DNA of 64,000 bases from Megalopta genalis (GCF_051020955.1 NW_027477048.1:40511-104510), one strand, 5' to 3'; counted from the stretch's first letter, positions 39,750 to 52,406 are shown. Made by a program: numbers and translations. Notes: a model not told the origin generated them from the letters alone.

Positions 39750-41145
39750 ATGTGCATCGCATGGATTTGAAGCTAACTCGTTTGTTTCGTCTGCATTTGA
39801 AGCTATATCTCTTATATCACAAGTATCTGAAGCTATATCGTTTGTGTCGCATGGATTTGAAGCTAAACATTCTATATCGTATTGATTTGAAGATAAATCA
39901 TGTATTTCGAGTGGATTTGAAGCTAAACCTTCTACTTCGAATTGATTTGAAGCTAAATCATGTCTTTTGCTTGGATATGAAGCTAACTCATTTGTTTCGT
40001 TTGCATTTGAAGCTATATCACATATATCCCAAGCGTTTCAAAGAAAATCATTTGTTCTAATGGATTTGAAGCTAAACCTTCTATATCGAATTGACTTAAA
40101 GCTAAATCATGTCTTTCGGTTGAATATGAAACTAACTCGTTTGTTTCGTCTGCATTTGAAGCTACATCTCTTATATCGCAAGTATCTGAAGCTATATCGT
40201 TTGTGTCGCATGGATTTGAAGCTAAACATTCTATATCGCATTGATTTGAAGCTAAATCATGTGTATCGCGTGGATTTGAAGCTAAACCTTCTACATCGCA
40301 TTGATTTGAAGCTAAATCATGTGTTTCGCGTGGATTTGAAGCTAAACCTTCTACATCGCATTGATTTGAAGATAAATCATGTATTTCGAGTGGATTTGAA
40401 GCTAAACCTTCTACATCGCATTGATTTGAAGCTATATCATGTGTTTCGCTTGGATTTGAAGCTATCTCGTTTGTTTCGTCTGCATTTGGAGGTAAATCAC
40501 TTATATCGCAACTATCTGATGTTAAATCATTTGTTTCGAATGGATTTGAAGCTAAATCTTCAACACTGCAAAGATTTGCAGCTAAATCATGTGTTTCGCA
40601 TTGATTTGAAGCTAACTCGTTTGTTTCTCCTGCATTTGAAGCTATCTCACTTATATCGCAACTATCTGATGTTAAATCATTTGTTTCGCATAGATTTGAA
40701 CTAATCCTTCTACTTCGAAATGATATGAAGCTAAATCATGTGCTTCGCATGGATTTGAAGCTAACTCGTTTGTTTCGTCTGCATTTGGAGCTAAATCACT
40801 TATATCGCAACTATCTGATGTTAAATCATTTGTTTCGAATGGATTTGAAGCTAAATCTTCAACACTGCAAAGATTTGCAGCTAAATCATGTGTTTCGCAT
40901 TGATTTGAAGCTAACTCGTTTGTTTCTCCTGCATTTGAAGCTATCTCACTTATATCGCAACTATCTGATGTTAAATCATTTGTTTCGCATAGATTTGAAC
41001 TAATCCTTCTACTTCGAAATGATATGAAGCTAGATCATGTGCATCGCATGGATTTGAAGCTAACTCGTTTGTTTCGTCTGCATTTGAAGCTATATCTCTT
41101 ATATCGCAAGTATCTGAAGCTAAATCATTTGCTTCGCATGGATTT
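39750..41145 (+). repeat. 1.4-kb block, copy 1 (partner 46,834-48,229)
   Basis: Offset of 7,084 bp. Shared oddities are atcacaagtatctg, gcgtttcaaagaaaatc, tttgttctaatgg and cttaaagctaaatcatgtc, followed by the 299-bp doublet. Confidence 0.83.
40466..41063 (+). repeat. 299-bp doublet, copy set 4
   Basis: Copies start at 40,466 and 40,765. It carries a private change (gctagatcatgtgcatc near 41,030). Confidence 0.85.
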
Positions 41146-42817
41146 GAATCTGACTCGTTTGTTTCGTCTGCATTTGAAGCTATATCTCTTATATCGCAAG
41201 TATCTGAAGCTAAATCATTTGTTTCGCATGGATTTGAAGCTAAACCTTCTACATCGCATTGATTTGAAGCTAAATCATGTGTTTCGCTTGGATTTGAAGC
41301 TATCTAGTTTGTTTCGTCTGCATTTGGAGCTAAATCACTTATATCGCAACTATCTGATGTTAAATCATTTGTTTCGAATGGATTTGAAGCTAAACCTTCT
41401 ATATCGCATTTATTTGAAGCTAAATCATGTGTTTCGCGTGGATTTGAAGCTAAACCTTCTACATCGCATTGATTTGAAGCTAAATCATATGATTCGCTTG
41501 GATTTTAAGCTATCTCTTTTGTTACGTCTGTATTTGACGCTATATCACTTATATCGCATGTATCTGATGCTGAATCATTTGTATCGCATGGGTTTGAAAC
41601 TAATCCTTCTACTTCGAATTGATTTGAAGCTAAATCATGTGTTTCGCATGGATTTGAAGCTAACTCGTTTGTTTCGTCTGCATTTGAAGCTATATCTCTT
41701 ATATCGCAAGCATCTGAAGCTATATCATTTGTGTTGCATCGATTTGAAGGTAAAACTTCTATGTCGCATTGATTTGAAGCTAAATCATGTGTTTCGCGTG
41801 GATTTGAAGCTAAACCTTCTATATCGCATTGATTTCAAGCTAAATCATGTGTTTCCCTTGGATTTGAAACTATCTCGTTTGTTACGTCTGCATTTGAAGC
41901 TATATCACTTATATCGCAACTATCGGATGTTAAATCATTTGTTTCGCATGGATTTGATGCTAAATCTTCTACATCTCATTAATTTGCAGCTCAATCATGT
42001 GTTTCGCATGGATTTGAATCTAACACATTTGTTTCCTCTGCATTTGAAGCTATATCTCTTATATCGCAAGTATCTGAAGCTAAATCATTTGTTTCGCATA
42101 AATTTGAACCTAAATCTTCTATATCGCATTTATTTGCAGCTGAATCATGTGTTTCGTATGGATGTGAAGCTAACTCGTTTGCTTCGTCTGCATTTGAAGC
42201 TATATCACTTATATACCAAGTGTTTGAAGCTAAATCATTTGTTTCGCAAGGATTTGAAGCTAAACCTCTTACTTCGCATTGATTTGAAGCTAAATCATGT
42301 GTTTCGCGTGGATTTGAAGCTAAACCTTCTATATCGCATTGATTTCAAGCTAAATCATGTGTTTCCCTTGGATTTGAAACTATCTCGTTTGTTTCGTCTG
42401 CATTTGAAGCTATATCACTTATATCCCAAGTGTTTGAAGCTTAAACATTTTTTTCGCGTGGATTTGAAGCTAAACCTTCTACATCGCATTGATTTGAAGA
42501 TAAATCATGTATTTCGAGTGGATTTGAAGCTAAACCTTCTACATCGCATTGATTTGAAGCTAAATCATGTGTTTCGCTTGGATTTGATGCTATCCAGTTT
42601 GTTTCGTCTGAATTTGAAGCTATATCACTTATATCGCAACTATTTGATGTTAAATCATTTGTGTCGCACGGATTTGAAGCTAAATCTTCTATATCGCATT
42701 TATTTGCAGCTGAATCATGTGTTTCGCTTGGATTTGAAGCTCAGTCGTTTGCTTCGTCTGCATTTGAAGCTATATCACTTATATCCCACGTTATTTTGAA
42801 GCTAAATCATTTGTTTC

Positions 42818-43075
42818 TTATGGATTTGAAGCTAATCGTTCTATATCGCATTGATTTGAAGCTAAATCATGCGATTTGCTTGGATTTGGAGATATCTCTT
42901 TTGTTTCGTCTGCATATGAAGCTATATCACTTATATCGCATGTACCTGATTCTGAATCATTTGTGTCGCAGGCATTTGAAGCTAATCCTTCTACTTCGAA
43001 TTGATTTGAAGCTAAATCATGTCTTTTGTTTGTATATGAAGCAAACTCATCATAACTATACCACTTAGATCGCAT
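42818..43075 (-). pseudogene. Short decapeptide-repeat frame, truncated-unit family (85 aa)
   Basis: Copy of 33,496-33,753 at an offset of 9,322 bp, with a few substitutions such as NACDTND for NPCDTND. Same start in the truncated unit and same closing shift. Part of a larger duplicated block. Confidence 0.18.
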
Positions 43076-43371
43076 GTATCTGATGCTAAATCATTTGTTT
43101 CGCATGGATTTGAATGTAATCCTTCTACTTCGAATTGATTTTGAAGCACAATCATTTGCTTCGCATGAATTTGAAGTTAAACCTTCTATATCGCATTGAT
43201 TTGAAGATAAATCATGTATTTCGAGTGGATTTGAAGCTAAACCTTCTACATCTCATTGATTTGAAGCAAAATCATGTGCTTCGCATGGATTTGAAGCTAT
43301 CTCTTTTGTTTCGTCCGCATTTGAAGCTATATCTCTTATATCGCAAGTATCTGAAGCTAAATCATTTGCTT

Positions 43372-46302
43372 CGCATGGATTTGAATCTGACTCGTTTGTT
43401 TCGTCTGCATTTGAAGCTATATCTCTTATATCGCAAGTATCTGAAGCTAAATCATTTGTTTCGCATGGATTTGAAGCTAAACCTTCTACATCGCATTGAT
43501 TTGAAGCTAAATCATGTGTTTCGCTTGGATTTGAAGCTATCTAGTTTGTTTCGTCTGCATTTGGAGCTAAATCACTTATATCGCAACTATCTGATGTTAA
43601 ATCATTTGTTTCGAATGGATTTGAAGCTAAACCTTCTATATCGCATTTATTTGAAGCTAAATCATGTGTTTCGCGTGGATTTGAAGCTAAACCTTCTACA
43701 TCGCATTGATTTGAAGCTAAATCATATGATTCGCTTGGATTTTAAGCTATCTCTTTTGTTACGTCTGTATTTGACGCTATATCACTTATATCGCATGTAT
43801 CTGATGCTGAATCATTTGTATCGCATGGGTTTGAAACTAATCCTTCTACTTCGAATTGATTTGAAGCTAAATCATGTGTTTCGCATGGATTTGAAGCTAA
43901 CTCGTTTGTTTCGTCTGCATTTGAAGCTATATCTCTTATATCGCAAGCATCTGAAGCTATATCATTTGTGTTGCATCGATTTGAAGGTAAAACTTCTATG
44001 TCGCATTGATTTGAAGCTAAATCATGTGTTTCGCGTGGATTTGAAGCTAAACCTTCTACATCGCATTGATTTGAAGCTAAATCATGTGTTTCCCTTGGAT
44101 TTTAAGCTATCTCGTTTGTTACGTCTGCATTTGAAGCTATATCACTTATATCGCAACTATCGGATGTTAAATCATTTGTTTCGCATGGATTTGATGCTAA
44201 ATCTTCTACATCGCATTAATTTGCAGCTCAATCATGTGTTTCGCATGGATTTGAATCTAACACGTTTGTTTCCTCTGCATTTGAAGCTATATCTCTTATA
44301 TCGCAAGTATCTGAAGCTAAATCATTTGTTTCGCATGAATTTGAACCTAAATCTTCTATATCGCATTTATTTGCAGCTGAATCATGTGTTTCGTATGGAT
44401 GTGAAGCTAACTCGTTTGCTTCGTCTGCATTTGAAGCTATATCACTTATATACCAAGTGTTTGAAGCTAAATCATTTGTTTCGCAAGGATTTGAAGCTAA
44501 ACCTCTTACTTCGCATTGATTTGAAGCTAAATCATGTGTTTCGCTTGGATTTGATGCTATCTAGTTTTTATTGTCTGCATTTGAAGCTATATCACTTATA
44601 TCGCAACTATTTGATGTTAAATCATTTATGTCGCATGGATTTGAAGCTAAAGCTTCTATATCGCATTAATCTGAAGCATAATCATCTGTTTTGCATGGCT
44701 TTGAAGCTAACTCGTTTGTGTTTCTCCTGAATTTGAAGCTATATCTCTTATATCGCAAGTATCTGAAGCTAAATCATTTGTATCTCATGGATTTGAAGCT
44801 AAAGCTTCTACATAGCATTGATTTGAAGATTAATCATGTGTTTTTGCGTGGATTTGAAGCTAACTCGTTTGTTTCGTCTGCATTTGAAGCTATATCACTT
44901 ATATCCCAAGTGTTTGGAGCTTAAACATTTTTTTCGCGTGGATTTGAAGCTAAACCTTCTACATCGCATTGGTTTGAAGATAAATCATGTATTTCGAGTG
45001 GATTTGAAGCTAAACCTTCTACATCGCATTGATTTGAAGCTAAATCATGTGTTTCGCATGGATTTGAAGCTAACTCGTTTGTTTCGTCTGCATTTGAAGC
45101 TATATCTCTTATATCGCAAGCATCTGAAGCTATATCATTTGTGTTGCATCGATTTGAAGGTAAAACTTCTATGTCGCATTGATTTGAAGCTAAATCATGT
45201 GTTTCGCGTGGATTTGAAGCTAAACCTTCTATATCGCATTGATTTCAAGCTAAATCATGTGTTTCCCTTGGATTTGAAACTATCTCGTTTGTTTCGTCTG
45301 CATTTGAAGCTATATCACTTATATCCCAAGTGTTTGAAGCATAAACATTTTTTTCGCGTGGATTTGAAGCTAAACCTTCTACATCGCATTGATTTGAAGA
45401 TAAATCATGTATTTCGAGTGGATTTGAAGCTAAACCTTCTACATCGCATTGATTTGAAGCTAAATCATGTGTTTCGCTTGGATTTGATGCTATCCAGTTT
45501 GTTTCGTCTGAATTTGAAGCTATATCACTTATATCGCAACTATTTGATGTTAAATCATTTGTGTCGCACGGATTTGAAGCTAAATCTTCTATATCGCATT
45601 TATTTGCAGCTGAATCATGTGTTTCGCTTGGATTTGAAGCTCAGTCGTTTGCTTCGTCTGCATTTGAAGCTATATCACTTATATCCCACGTTATTTTGAA
45701 GCTAAATCATTTGTTTCTTATGGATTTGAAGCTAATCGTTCTATATCGCATTGATTTGAAGCTAAATCATGCGATTTGCTTGGATTTGGAGATATCTCTT
45801 TTGTTTCGTCTGCATATGAATCTATATCACTTATATCGCATGTACCTGATTCTGAATCATTTGTGTCGCATGGATTTGAAGCTAATCCTTCTACTTCGAA
45901 TTGATTTGAAGCTAAATCATGTCTTTTGTTTGTATATGAAGCTAACTCATCATGACTATACCACTTAGATCGCATGTATCTGATGCTAAATCATTTGTTT
46001 CGCATGGATTTGAATCTAATCCTTCTACTTCGAATTGATTTTGAAGCACAATCATTTGCTTCGCATGAATTTGAAGTTAAACCTTCTATATCGCATTGAT
46101 TTGAAGATAAATCATGTATTTCGAGTGGATTTGAAGCTAAACCTTCTACATCTCATTGATTTGAAGCAAAATCATGTGCTTCGCATGGATTTGAAGCTAT
46201 CTCTTTTGTTTCGTCCGCATTTGAAGCTATATCTCTTATATCGCAAGTATCTGAAGCTATATCGTTTGTGTCGCATGGATTTGAAGCTAAACATTCTATA
46301 TC
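43372..46302 (+). repeat. 2.9-kb block, copy 2 (partner 31,150-34,080)
   Basis: Second copy at 12,222 bp. Near 45,955 it carries catgactatacc as in the copies at 34.6 and 37.3 kb, while its main partner has cataactatacc. This indicates mosaic ancestry. Confidence 0.83.
45718..45975 (-). pseudogene. Short decapeptide-repeat frame, truncated-unit family (85 aa)
   Basis: Copy of 33,496-33,753 at an offset of 12,222 bp. It carries the actcatcatgactatacc form of the truncated unit seen at 34.6 and 37.3 kb rather than the actcatcataactatacc form, so the block looks mosaic. Confidence 0.18.
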
Positions 46303-46833
46303 GCATTGATTTGAAGCTAAATCATGTGTTTCGCATGGATTTGAAGCTAACTCGTTTGCTTCGTCTGCATTTGAAGCTATATCACTTATATCCCAAGTGT
46401 TTGAAGCTAAATCATTTGTTTCGCATGTATTTGAAGCTAAAGCTTCTACATCTCATTGATTTGAAGCTAAATCATGTACTTCGCATGGATTTGAAGCTAT
46501 CTCTTTTGTTTCGTCCGCATTTGAAGCTATATCTCTTATATCGCAAGTATCTGAAGCTATATCGTTTGTGTCGCATGGATTTGAAGCTAAACATTCTATA
46601 TCGTATTGATTTGAAGCTAAATCATGTATTTCGCGTGGATTTGAAGCTAAACCTTCTACATCGCATTGATTTGAAGCAAAATCATGTGTTTCGCTTGGAT
46701 TTGATGCTATCTAGTTTGTTTCGTCTGCATTTGAAGCTATATCACTTATATCGCAACTATTTGATGTTAAATCGTTTGTGTCGCATGGATTTGAAGCTAA
46801 ACATTCTATATCGCATTGATTTGAAGCTAAATC

Positions 46834-48229
46834 ATGTGTTTCGCATGGATTTGAAGCTAACTCGTTTGTTTCGTCTGCATTTGAAGCTATATCTCTTATA
46901 TCACAAGTATCTGAAGCTATATCGTTTGTGTCGCATGGATTTGAAGCTAAACATTCTATATCGTATTGATTTGAAGATAAATCATGTATTTCGAGTGGAT
47001 TTGAAGCTAAACCTTCTACTTCGAATTGATTTGAAGCTAAATCATGTCTTTTGCTTGGATATGAAGCTAACTCATTTGTTTCGTTTGCATTTGAGGCTAT
47101 ATCACATATATCCCAAGCGTTTCAAAGAAAATCATTTGTTCTAATGGATTTGAAGCTAAACCTTCTATATCGAATTGACTTAAAGCTAAATCATGTCTTT
47201 CGGTTGAATATGAAACTAACTCGTTTGTTTCGTCTGCATTTGAAGCTACATCTCTTATATCGCAAGTATCTGAAGCTATATCGTTTGTGTCGCATGGATT
47301 TGAAGCTAAACATTCTATATCGCATTGATTTGAAGCTAAATAATGTGTTTCGCGTGGATTTGAAGCTAAACCTTCTACATCGCATTGATTTGAAGCTAAA
47401 TCATGTGTTTCGCGTGGATTTGAAGCTAAACCTTCTACATCGCATTGATTTGAAGATAAATCATGTATTTCGAGTGGATTTGAAGCTAAACCTTCTACAT
47501 CGCATTGATTTGAAGCTATATCATGTGTTTCGCTTGGATTTGAAGCTATCTCGTTTGTTTCGTCTGCATTTGGAGGTAAATCACTTATATCGCAACTATC
47601 TGATGTTAAATCATTTGTTTCGAATGGATTTGAAGCTAAATCTTCAACACTGCAAAGATTTGCAGCTAAATCATGTGTTTCGCATTGATTTGAAGCTAAC
47701 TCGTTTGTTTCTCCTGCATTTGAAGCTATCTCACTTATATCGCAACTATCTGATGTTAAATCATTTGTTTCGCATAGATTTGAACTAATCCTTCTACTTC
47801 GAAATGATATGAAGCTAAATCATGTGATTCGCATGGATTTGAAGCTAACTCGTTTGTTTCGTCTGCATTTGGAGCTAAATCACTTATATCGCAACTATCT
47901 GATGTTAAATCATTTGTTTCGAATGGATTTGAAGCTAAATCTTCAACACTGCAAAGATTTGCAGCTAAATCATGTGTTTCGCATTGATTTGAAGCTAACT
48001 CGTTTGTTTCTCCTGCATTTGAAGCTATCTCACTTATATCGCAACTATCTGATGTTAAATCATTTGTTTCGCATAGATTTGAACTAATCCTTCTACTTCG
48101 AAATGATATGAAGCTAAATCATGTGCATCGCATGGATTTGAAGCTAACTCGTTTGTTTCGTCTGCATTTGAAGCTATATCTCTTATATCGCAAGTATCTG
48201 AAGCTAAATCATTTGCTTCGCATGGATTT
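46834..48229 (+). repeat. 1.4-kb block, copy 2 (partner 39,750-41,145)
   Basis: Image of the block at 39.75 kb. Small differences include gaggctatatcac near 47,093 and gctaaataatgtg near 47,340. Confidence 0.83.
47550..48147 (+). repeat. 299-bp doublet, copy set 5
   Basis: Copies start at 47,550 and 47,849. It is the image of set 4 at an offset of 7,084 bp, with gtgattcgcatgg in place of gtgcttcgcatgg. Confidence 0.85.
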
Positions 48230-49313
48230 GAATCTAACTCGTTTGTTTCGTCTGCATTTGAAGCTATATCACTTATATCCCAAGTGTTTGAAGCTAAATC
48301 ATTTTTTTCGCGTGGATTTGAAGCTATATCTCTTATATCGCAAGTATCTGAAGCTATATCATTTGTGTTGCATGGATTTGAAGCTAAACCTTCTATATCG
48401 CATTGATTAGAAGCTAAATCATGTGTTTCGCGTGGATTTGAAGCTAAACCTTCTACATAGCATTGATTTGAAGCTAAATCATGTGTTTCGCTTGGATTTG
48501 AAGCTATCTCGTTTTTTTCGTCTACATTTGAAGCTATATCACTTATATCGCAACTATCCGATTTTAAATCATTTGTTTCGCATGGATTTGAAGCTAAATC
48601 TTCTATATGGCATTTATTTGCAGCTGAATCATGTGTTTCGCTTGGATTTGAAGCTCACTCGTTTGCTTCGTCTGCATTTGAAGCTATATCACTTATATCC
48701 CACGTGTTTGAAGCTAAATCATTTGTTTCGCATGGATTTGAAGCTAATCGTTCTATATCGCATTGATTTGAAGCTAAATCATGCGATTTGCTTGGATTTG
48801 GAGATATCTCTTTTGTTTCGTCTGCATTTGAAGCTATATCACTTATATCGCATGTACCTGTTGCTGAATCATTTGTGTCGCATGGATTTGATGTTAAACC
48901 TTCTACATCGCATTGATTTGAAGCTAAATCATGTGTTTCGCTTGGATTTGAAACTATCTCGTTTGTTTCGTCTGCATTTGGAGCTAAATCACTTATATCG
49001 CAACTATCTGATGTTAAATCATTTGTTTCGCTTGGATATGAAGCTATCTCGTTGTTTCGTCCGCATTTGAAGCTATATCACTTATATCGCAAGTATCTGA
49101 AGCTTATTCATTTGTGTCGCATGGATTTGAAGCTAAACCTTCTTCATACCATTGATTTGAAGATTAATCATGTGTTTTGCATGGATTTGAAGCTAACTCG
49201 TTTGTTTCTCCTGCATTTGAATCTATATCACTTATATCGCAAGTATCTGAAGCTTATTCATATGTGTCGCATGGATTTGAAGCGAAACCTTCTACATACC
49301 ATTGATTTGAAGA

Positions 49314-49601
49314 TTAATCATGTGTTTCGCTTGGATATGAAGCTAACTCGTTTGTTTCGTCTCCATTTGTAGCTATATCTCTTATATCGCATGTATCTGA
49401 TGCTAAATCATTTGTGTCGCATGGATTTGAAGCAAAACATTCTATATCGCATTGATTTGAAGCTAAATCATGTGTTTCGCGTGGATTTGAATCTAACTCG
49501 TTTGTTTCGTCTGCATTTGAAGCTTTATCACTTATATCCCAAGTGTTTGAAGCAAAATCATTTTTTCGCATGGATTTGAAGCTAAACATTCTACATCGCA
49601 T
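49314..49601 (-). pseudogene. Short decapeptide-repeat frame (95 aa)
   Basis: Enters the decapeptide register after a shortened T run near 49,560 (forward aaaatcattttttcgc). Units are FASNTWDISD, KASNADETNE, LDSNPRETHD, LASNQCDIEC, FASNPCDTND, LASDTCDIRD, IATNGDETNE and LASYPSETHD, in perfect five-unit order. It closes at a gaagattaatcatg unit (TAA). Confidence 0.2.
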
Positions 49602-50197
49602 TGATTTAAAGCTAAATCATGTGTATCGCTTGGATATGAAGCTAACTCGTTTGATTCGTCTGCATTGGAAGCTATTTCACTTATATCGCATGTATCTGAT
49701 GCTAAATAATTTGTGTCGCATGGATTTGAAGCTAAACCTTCTATATCGCATTGATTTGAAGCTAAAGCATGTGTTTCGCATGGATTTGAAGCTAAACCTT
49801 CTATATCGCATTGATTTGAAGCTAAATCATGTGTTTCGCGTGTATTTGAAGCTAAACATTCTATATCGCATTGATTTGAAGCTAAATCATGTGTTTGGCG
49901 TGTATTTGAAGCTAAACATTCTACATCGCATTGATTTGAAGCTAAATCATGTGTTTCGCTTGGATTTGATGCTATCTAGTTTGTTTCTCCTGCATTTGAA
50001 GCTATATCACTTATATTGCAACTATCTGATGTTAAATCATGTGTTTCGCATTGATTTGAAGCTAACTCGTTTGTTTCTCCTGCATTTGAAGCTATCTCAC
50101 TTATATCGCAACTATCTGATGTTAAATCATTTGTGTCGCATGGATTTGAAACTAAACCTTCTAGATAGAATTGATTTAAAGCTTATTCATGTGTTTT

Positions 50198-50920
50198 TCA
50201 TGGATTTGAAGCTAACACTTTTGTTTCCTCTGCATTTGAAGCTATATCACATATATCGCAACTATCTGAACTTAAATCATTTGTTTCGCATAGATTTGAA
50301 GATAATCCTTCTACTTCGAGTTGATTTGAAGCTAAAGCATGTGTTTCGCTTGGATATGAAGCTAACTCGTTTGTTTCTCCTGCATTTGAATCTATATCAC
50401 TTATATCGCATGTATCTGATGCTGAATCATTTGTATCGCATGGATTTGAAAATAATCCTTCTACTTCGAATTGATTTGAAGCTAAATCATGTGTTGCGCT
50501 TGGATTTGAAGCTATCTCGTTTGTTTCGTCTGCATTTGGAGCTATATCTCTTATATCGCAAGTATCTGAAGCTATATCATTTGTGTCGCATGGATTTGAA
50601 GCTAAACATTCTATATCGCATTGATTTGAAGCTAAATCATGTGTTTCGCGTGTATTTGACGCTAAACCTTCTACATCGCATTGATTTAAAGCTAAATCAT
50701 GTGTATCCCTTGGATACGAAGCTAACTCGTTTGATTCGTCTGCATTTGAAGCTATATCACATATATCCCAAGCGTTTGAAAGTAAATCATTTGTCTCGCA
50801 TGGATTTGAAGCTAATCCTTCTATATCGCATTCATTTGTAGCTAAATCATGTGCTTCGCATGGATTTGAAGCTAACTCGTTTTTTCGTCTGCATTTGAAG
50901 CTATATCTCTTATATCGCAA
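50198..50920 (-). CDS. Decapeptide-repeat open frame on reverse strand (240 aa)
   Basis: After about 13 off-register residues the frame is a regular run of decapeptides. Units include LASNPCEAHD, LATNECDIEG, LASNPCETND, LLSNAWDICD, IASNADESNE, LASYPRDTHD and LALNQCDVEG, repeating the five-unit cycle nearly five times. The off-register start is due to a T run one base short at 50,880-50,885. Its first part matches 52,889-53,317 because both belong to one duplicated block. Composition is acidic, with Cys in many units. No catalytic motif, signal or membrane segment is seen. Function unknown; a coding role is inferred only from composition and codon pattern. Confidence 0.28.
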   Translation of the reverse strand: MRYKRYSFKCRRKNELASNPCEAHDLATNECDIEGLASNPCETNDLLSNAWDICDIASNADESNELASYPRDTHDLALNQCDVEGLASNTRETHDLASNQCDIECLASNPCDTNDIASDTCDIRDIAPNADETNEIASNPSATHDLASNQFEVEGLFSNPCDTNDSASDTCDISDIDSNAGETNELASYPSETHALASNQLEVEGLSSNLCETNDLSSDSCDICDIASNAEETKVLASNP

Positions 50921-51345
50921 GTATCTGAAGCTATATCATTTTTGTCGCATAGATTTGAAGCTAAACCTACTATATGGCATTGATTTGAAGCTAAATCATT
51001 TGTTTCGCGTGCATTTGGAGCTAATCCTTCTACATCGCATTGATTTGAAGCTAAATCATTTGTTTCGCTTGGATTTGAAGCTATCTCATTTGTTTCGTCT
51101 GCAGTTGAAGCTATATCACTTATATCACAACTATCTGATGTTAAATCATTTGTTTCACATGGATTTGAAGCTAAATCTTCTACATCGCATTGATTTGCAG
51201 CTAAATCATGTGTATCGCATGGATTTGAAGCTAACTCGTTTGTTTCGTCTGCATTTGAAGCTATATCACTTATATCCCAAGTGTTTGAAACTAAATCATT
51301 TTTTTCGCATGGATTTGAAGCTAAACCTTCTACATCGCATTGATT
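50663..51345 (+). repeat. 0.68-kb block, copy 1 (partner 53,060-53,742)
   Basis: Offset of 2,397 bp. The copies share gtatcccttggatacgaag, the one-base-short T run, cctactatatggcattg and the atcacaactatctg unit. Confidence 0.82.
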
Positions 51346-51830
51346 TGAAGCTAAATCATGTGTTTCGCGTGTATTTGAAGCTAAACATTCTACATCGCAT
51401 TGATTTGAAGCTAAATCATGTGTTTCGCTTGGATTTGATGCTATCTAGTTTGTTTCGTCTGCATTTGAAGCTATATCACTTATATCGCAACTATCTGATG
51501 TTAAACCATTTGTTTCGCATGGATTTGAAGCAAAACCTTCTACATCGCATTTATTTGCAGCTGAATCATGTGTTTCGCTTGATTTGAAGCTAAGTTGTTT
51601 GTTTCTTCTGCATTTGAAGCTATATCACTTATATCCCAAGTGTTTGAAGCTAAATCATTTTTTCCGCATGGATTTGAAGCTAAACCTTCTACATCGCATT
51701 GATTTAAAGCTAAATCATGTGTATCCCTTGGATATGAAGCTAACTCGTTTGATTCGTCTGCATTTGAAGCTATATCACATATATCCCAAGCGTTTGAAAG
51801 TAAATCATTTGTTTCGCATAGATTTGAAGC

Positions 51831-52406
51831 TCACTCGTTTGCTTCGTCTGCATTTGAAGCTATATCACTTATATCCCACGTGTTTGAAGCTAAATCATTT
51901 GTCTCGCATGGATTTGAAGCTAACCCTTCTATATCGCATTCATTTGTAGCTAAATCATGTGATTCGCTTGGATTTGAAGCTAACTCGGTTGTTTCTCCTG
52001 CATTTGAATCTATATCACTTATATCGCATGTATCTGATGCTAAATCATTTGTATCGCATAGATTTGAAGCTAATCCTTCTACTTCGAATTGATTTGAAGC
52101 TAAATCATGTGCTTCGCATGGATTTGAAGCTAACTCGCTTGTTTCGTCTGCATTTGAAGCTATATCTCTTGTATCGCAAGTATCTGAAGCTATATCATTT
52201 GGTTCGAATGGATTCGAAGATAATCCTTCTACTTCGAATTGATTTGAAGCTAACTCATGTGTTTCGCTTGGATATGGTGCTAACTCGTTTGTTTCGTCTC
52301 CATTTGAAGCTATATCTCTTATATCGTTAGTATCTGAAGCTAAATCTTCTACATCGCATTGATTTGCAGCTAAATCATGTGTTTCGCATGGATTTGAAGC
52401 TAACAC
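51831..52406 (-). pseudogene. Decapeptide-repeat open frame on reverse strand (191 aa)
   Basis: The frame carries units such as LASNPCETHD, LAANQCDVED, LASDTNDIRD, IASNGDETNE, LAPYPSETHE, LASNQFEVEG and LSSNPFEPND. Most of it is a near-identical copy of the first part of 53,269-54,354, shifted by 1,948 bp, including unusual units such as LASDTNDIRD. The frame closes at the unit gaagctcactcg near 51,831, which gives TGA on the reverse strand. Upstream it is closed by TAA units at 52.5-52.6 kb. The shared odd units show block duplication rather than independent drift. Confidence 0.27.

Larger units (their letters stand above)
29756..49050. repeat. Array domain II (299-bp doublets and long segmental duplications)
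   Basis: Diagnostic variants are tcttcaacactgcaaag, aaacatttttttcgcgtgg, a D/E variant with tcttttgttacgtctg, and the truncated unit actcatcataactatacc. These recur together because blocks of 0.3 to 3 kb were copied several times inside the domain. All three frame registers are used along the domain, because 1-base deletions, 1- or 2-base insertions and 27-base-scale losses recur in it. Boundaries are approximate. Confidence 0.65.
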
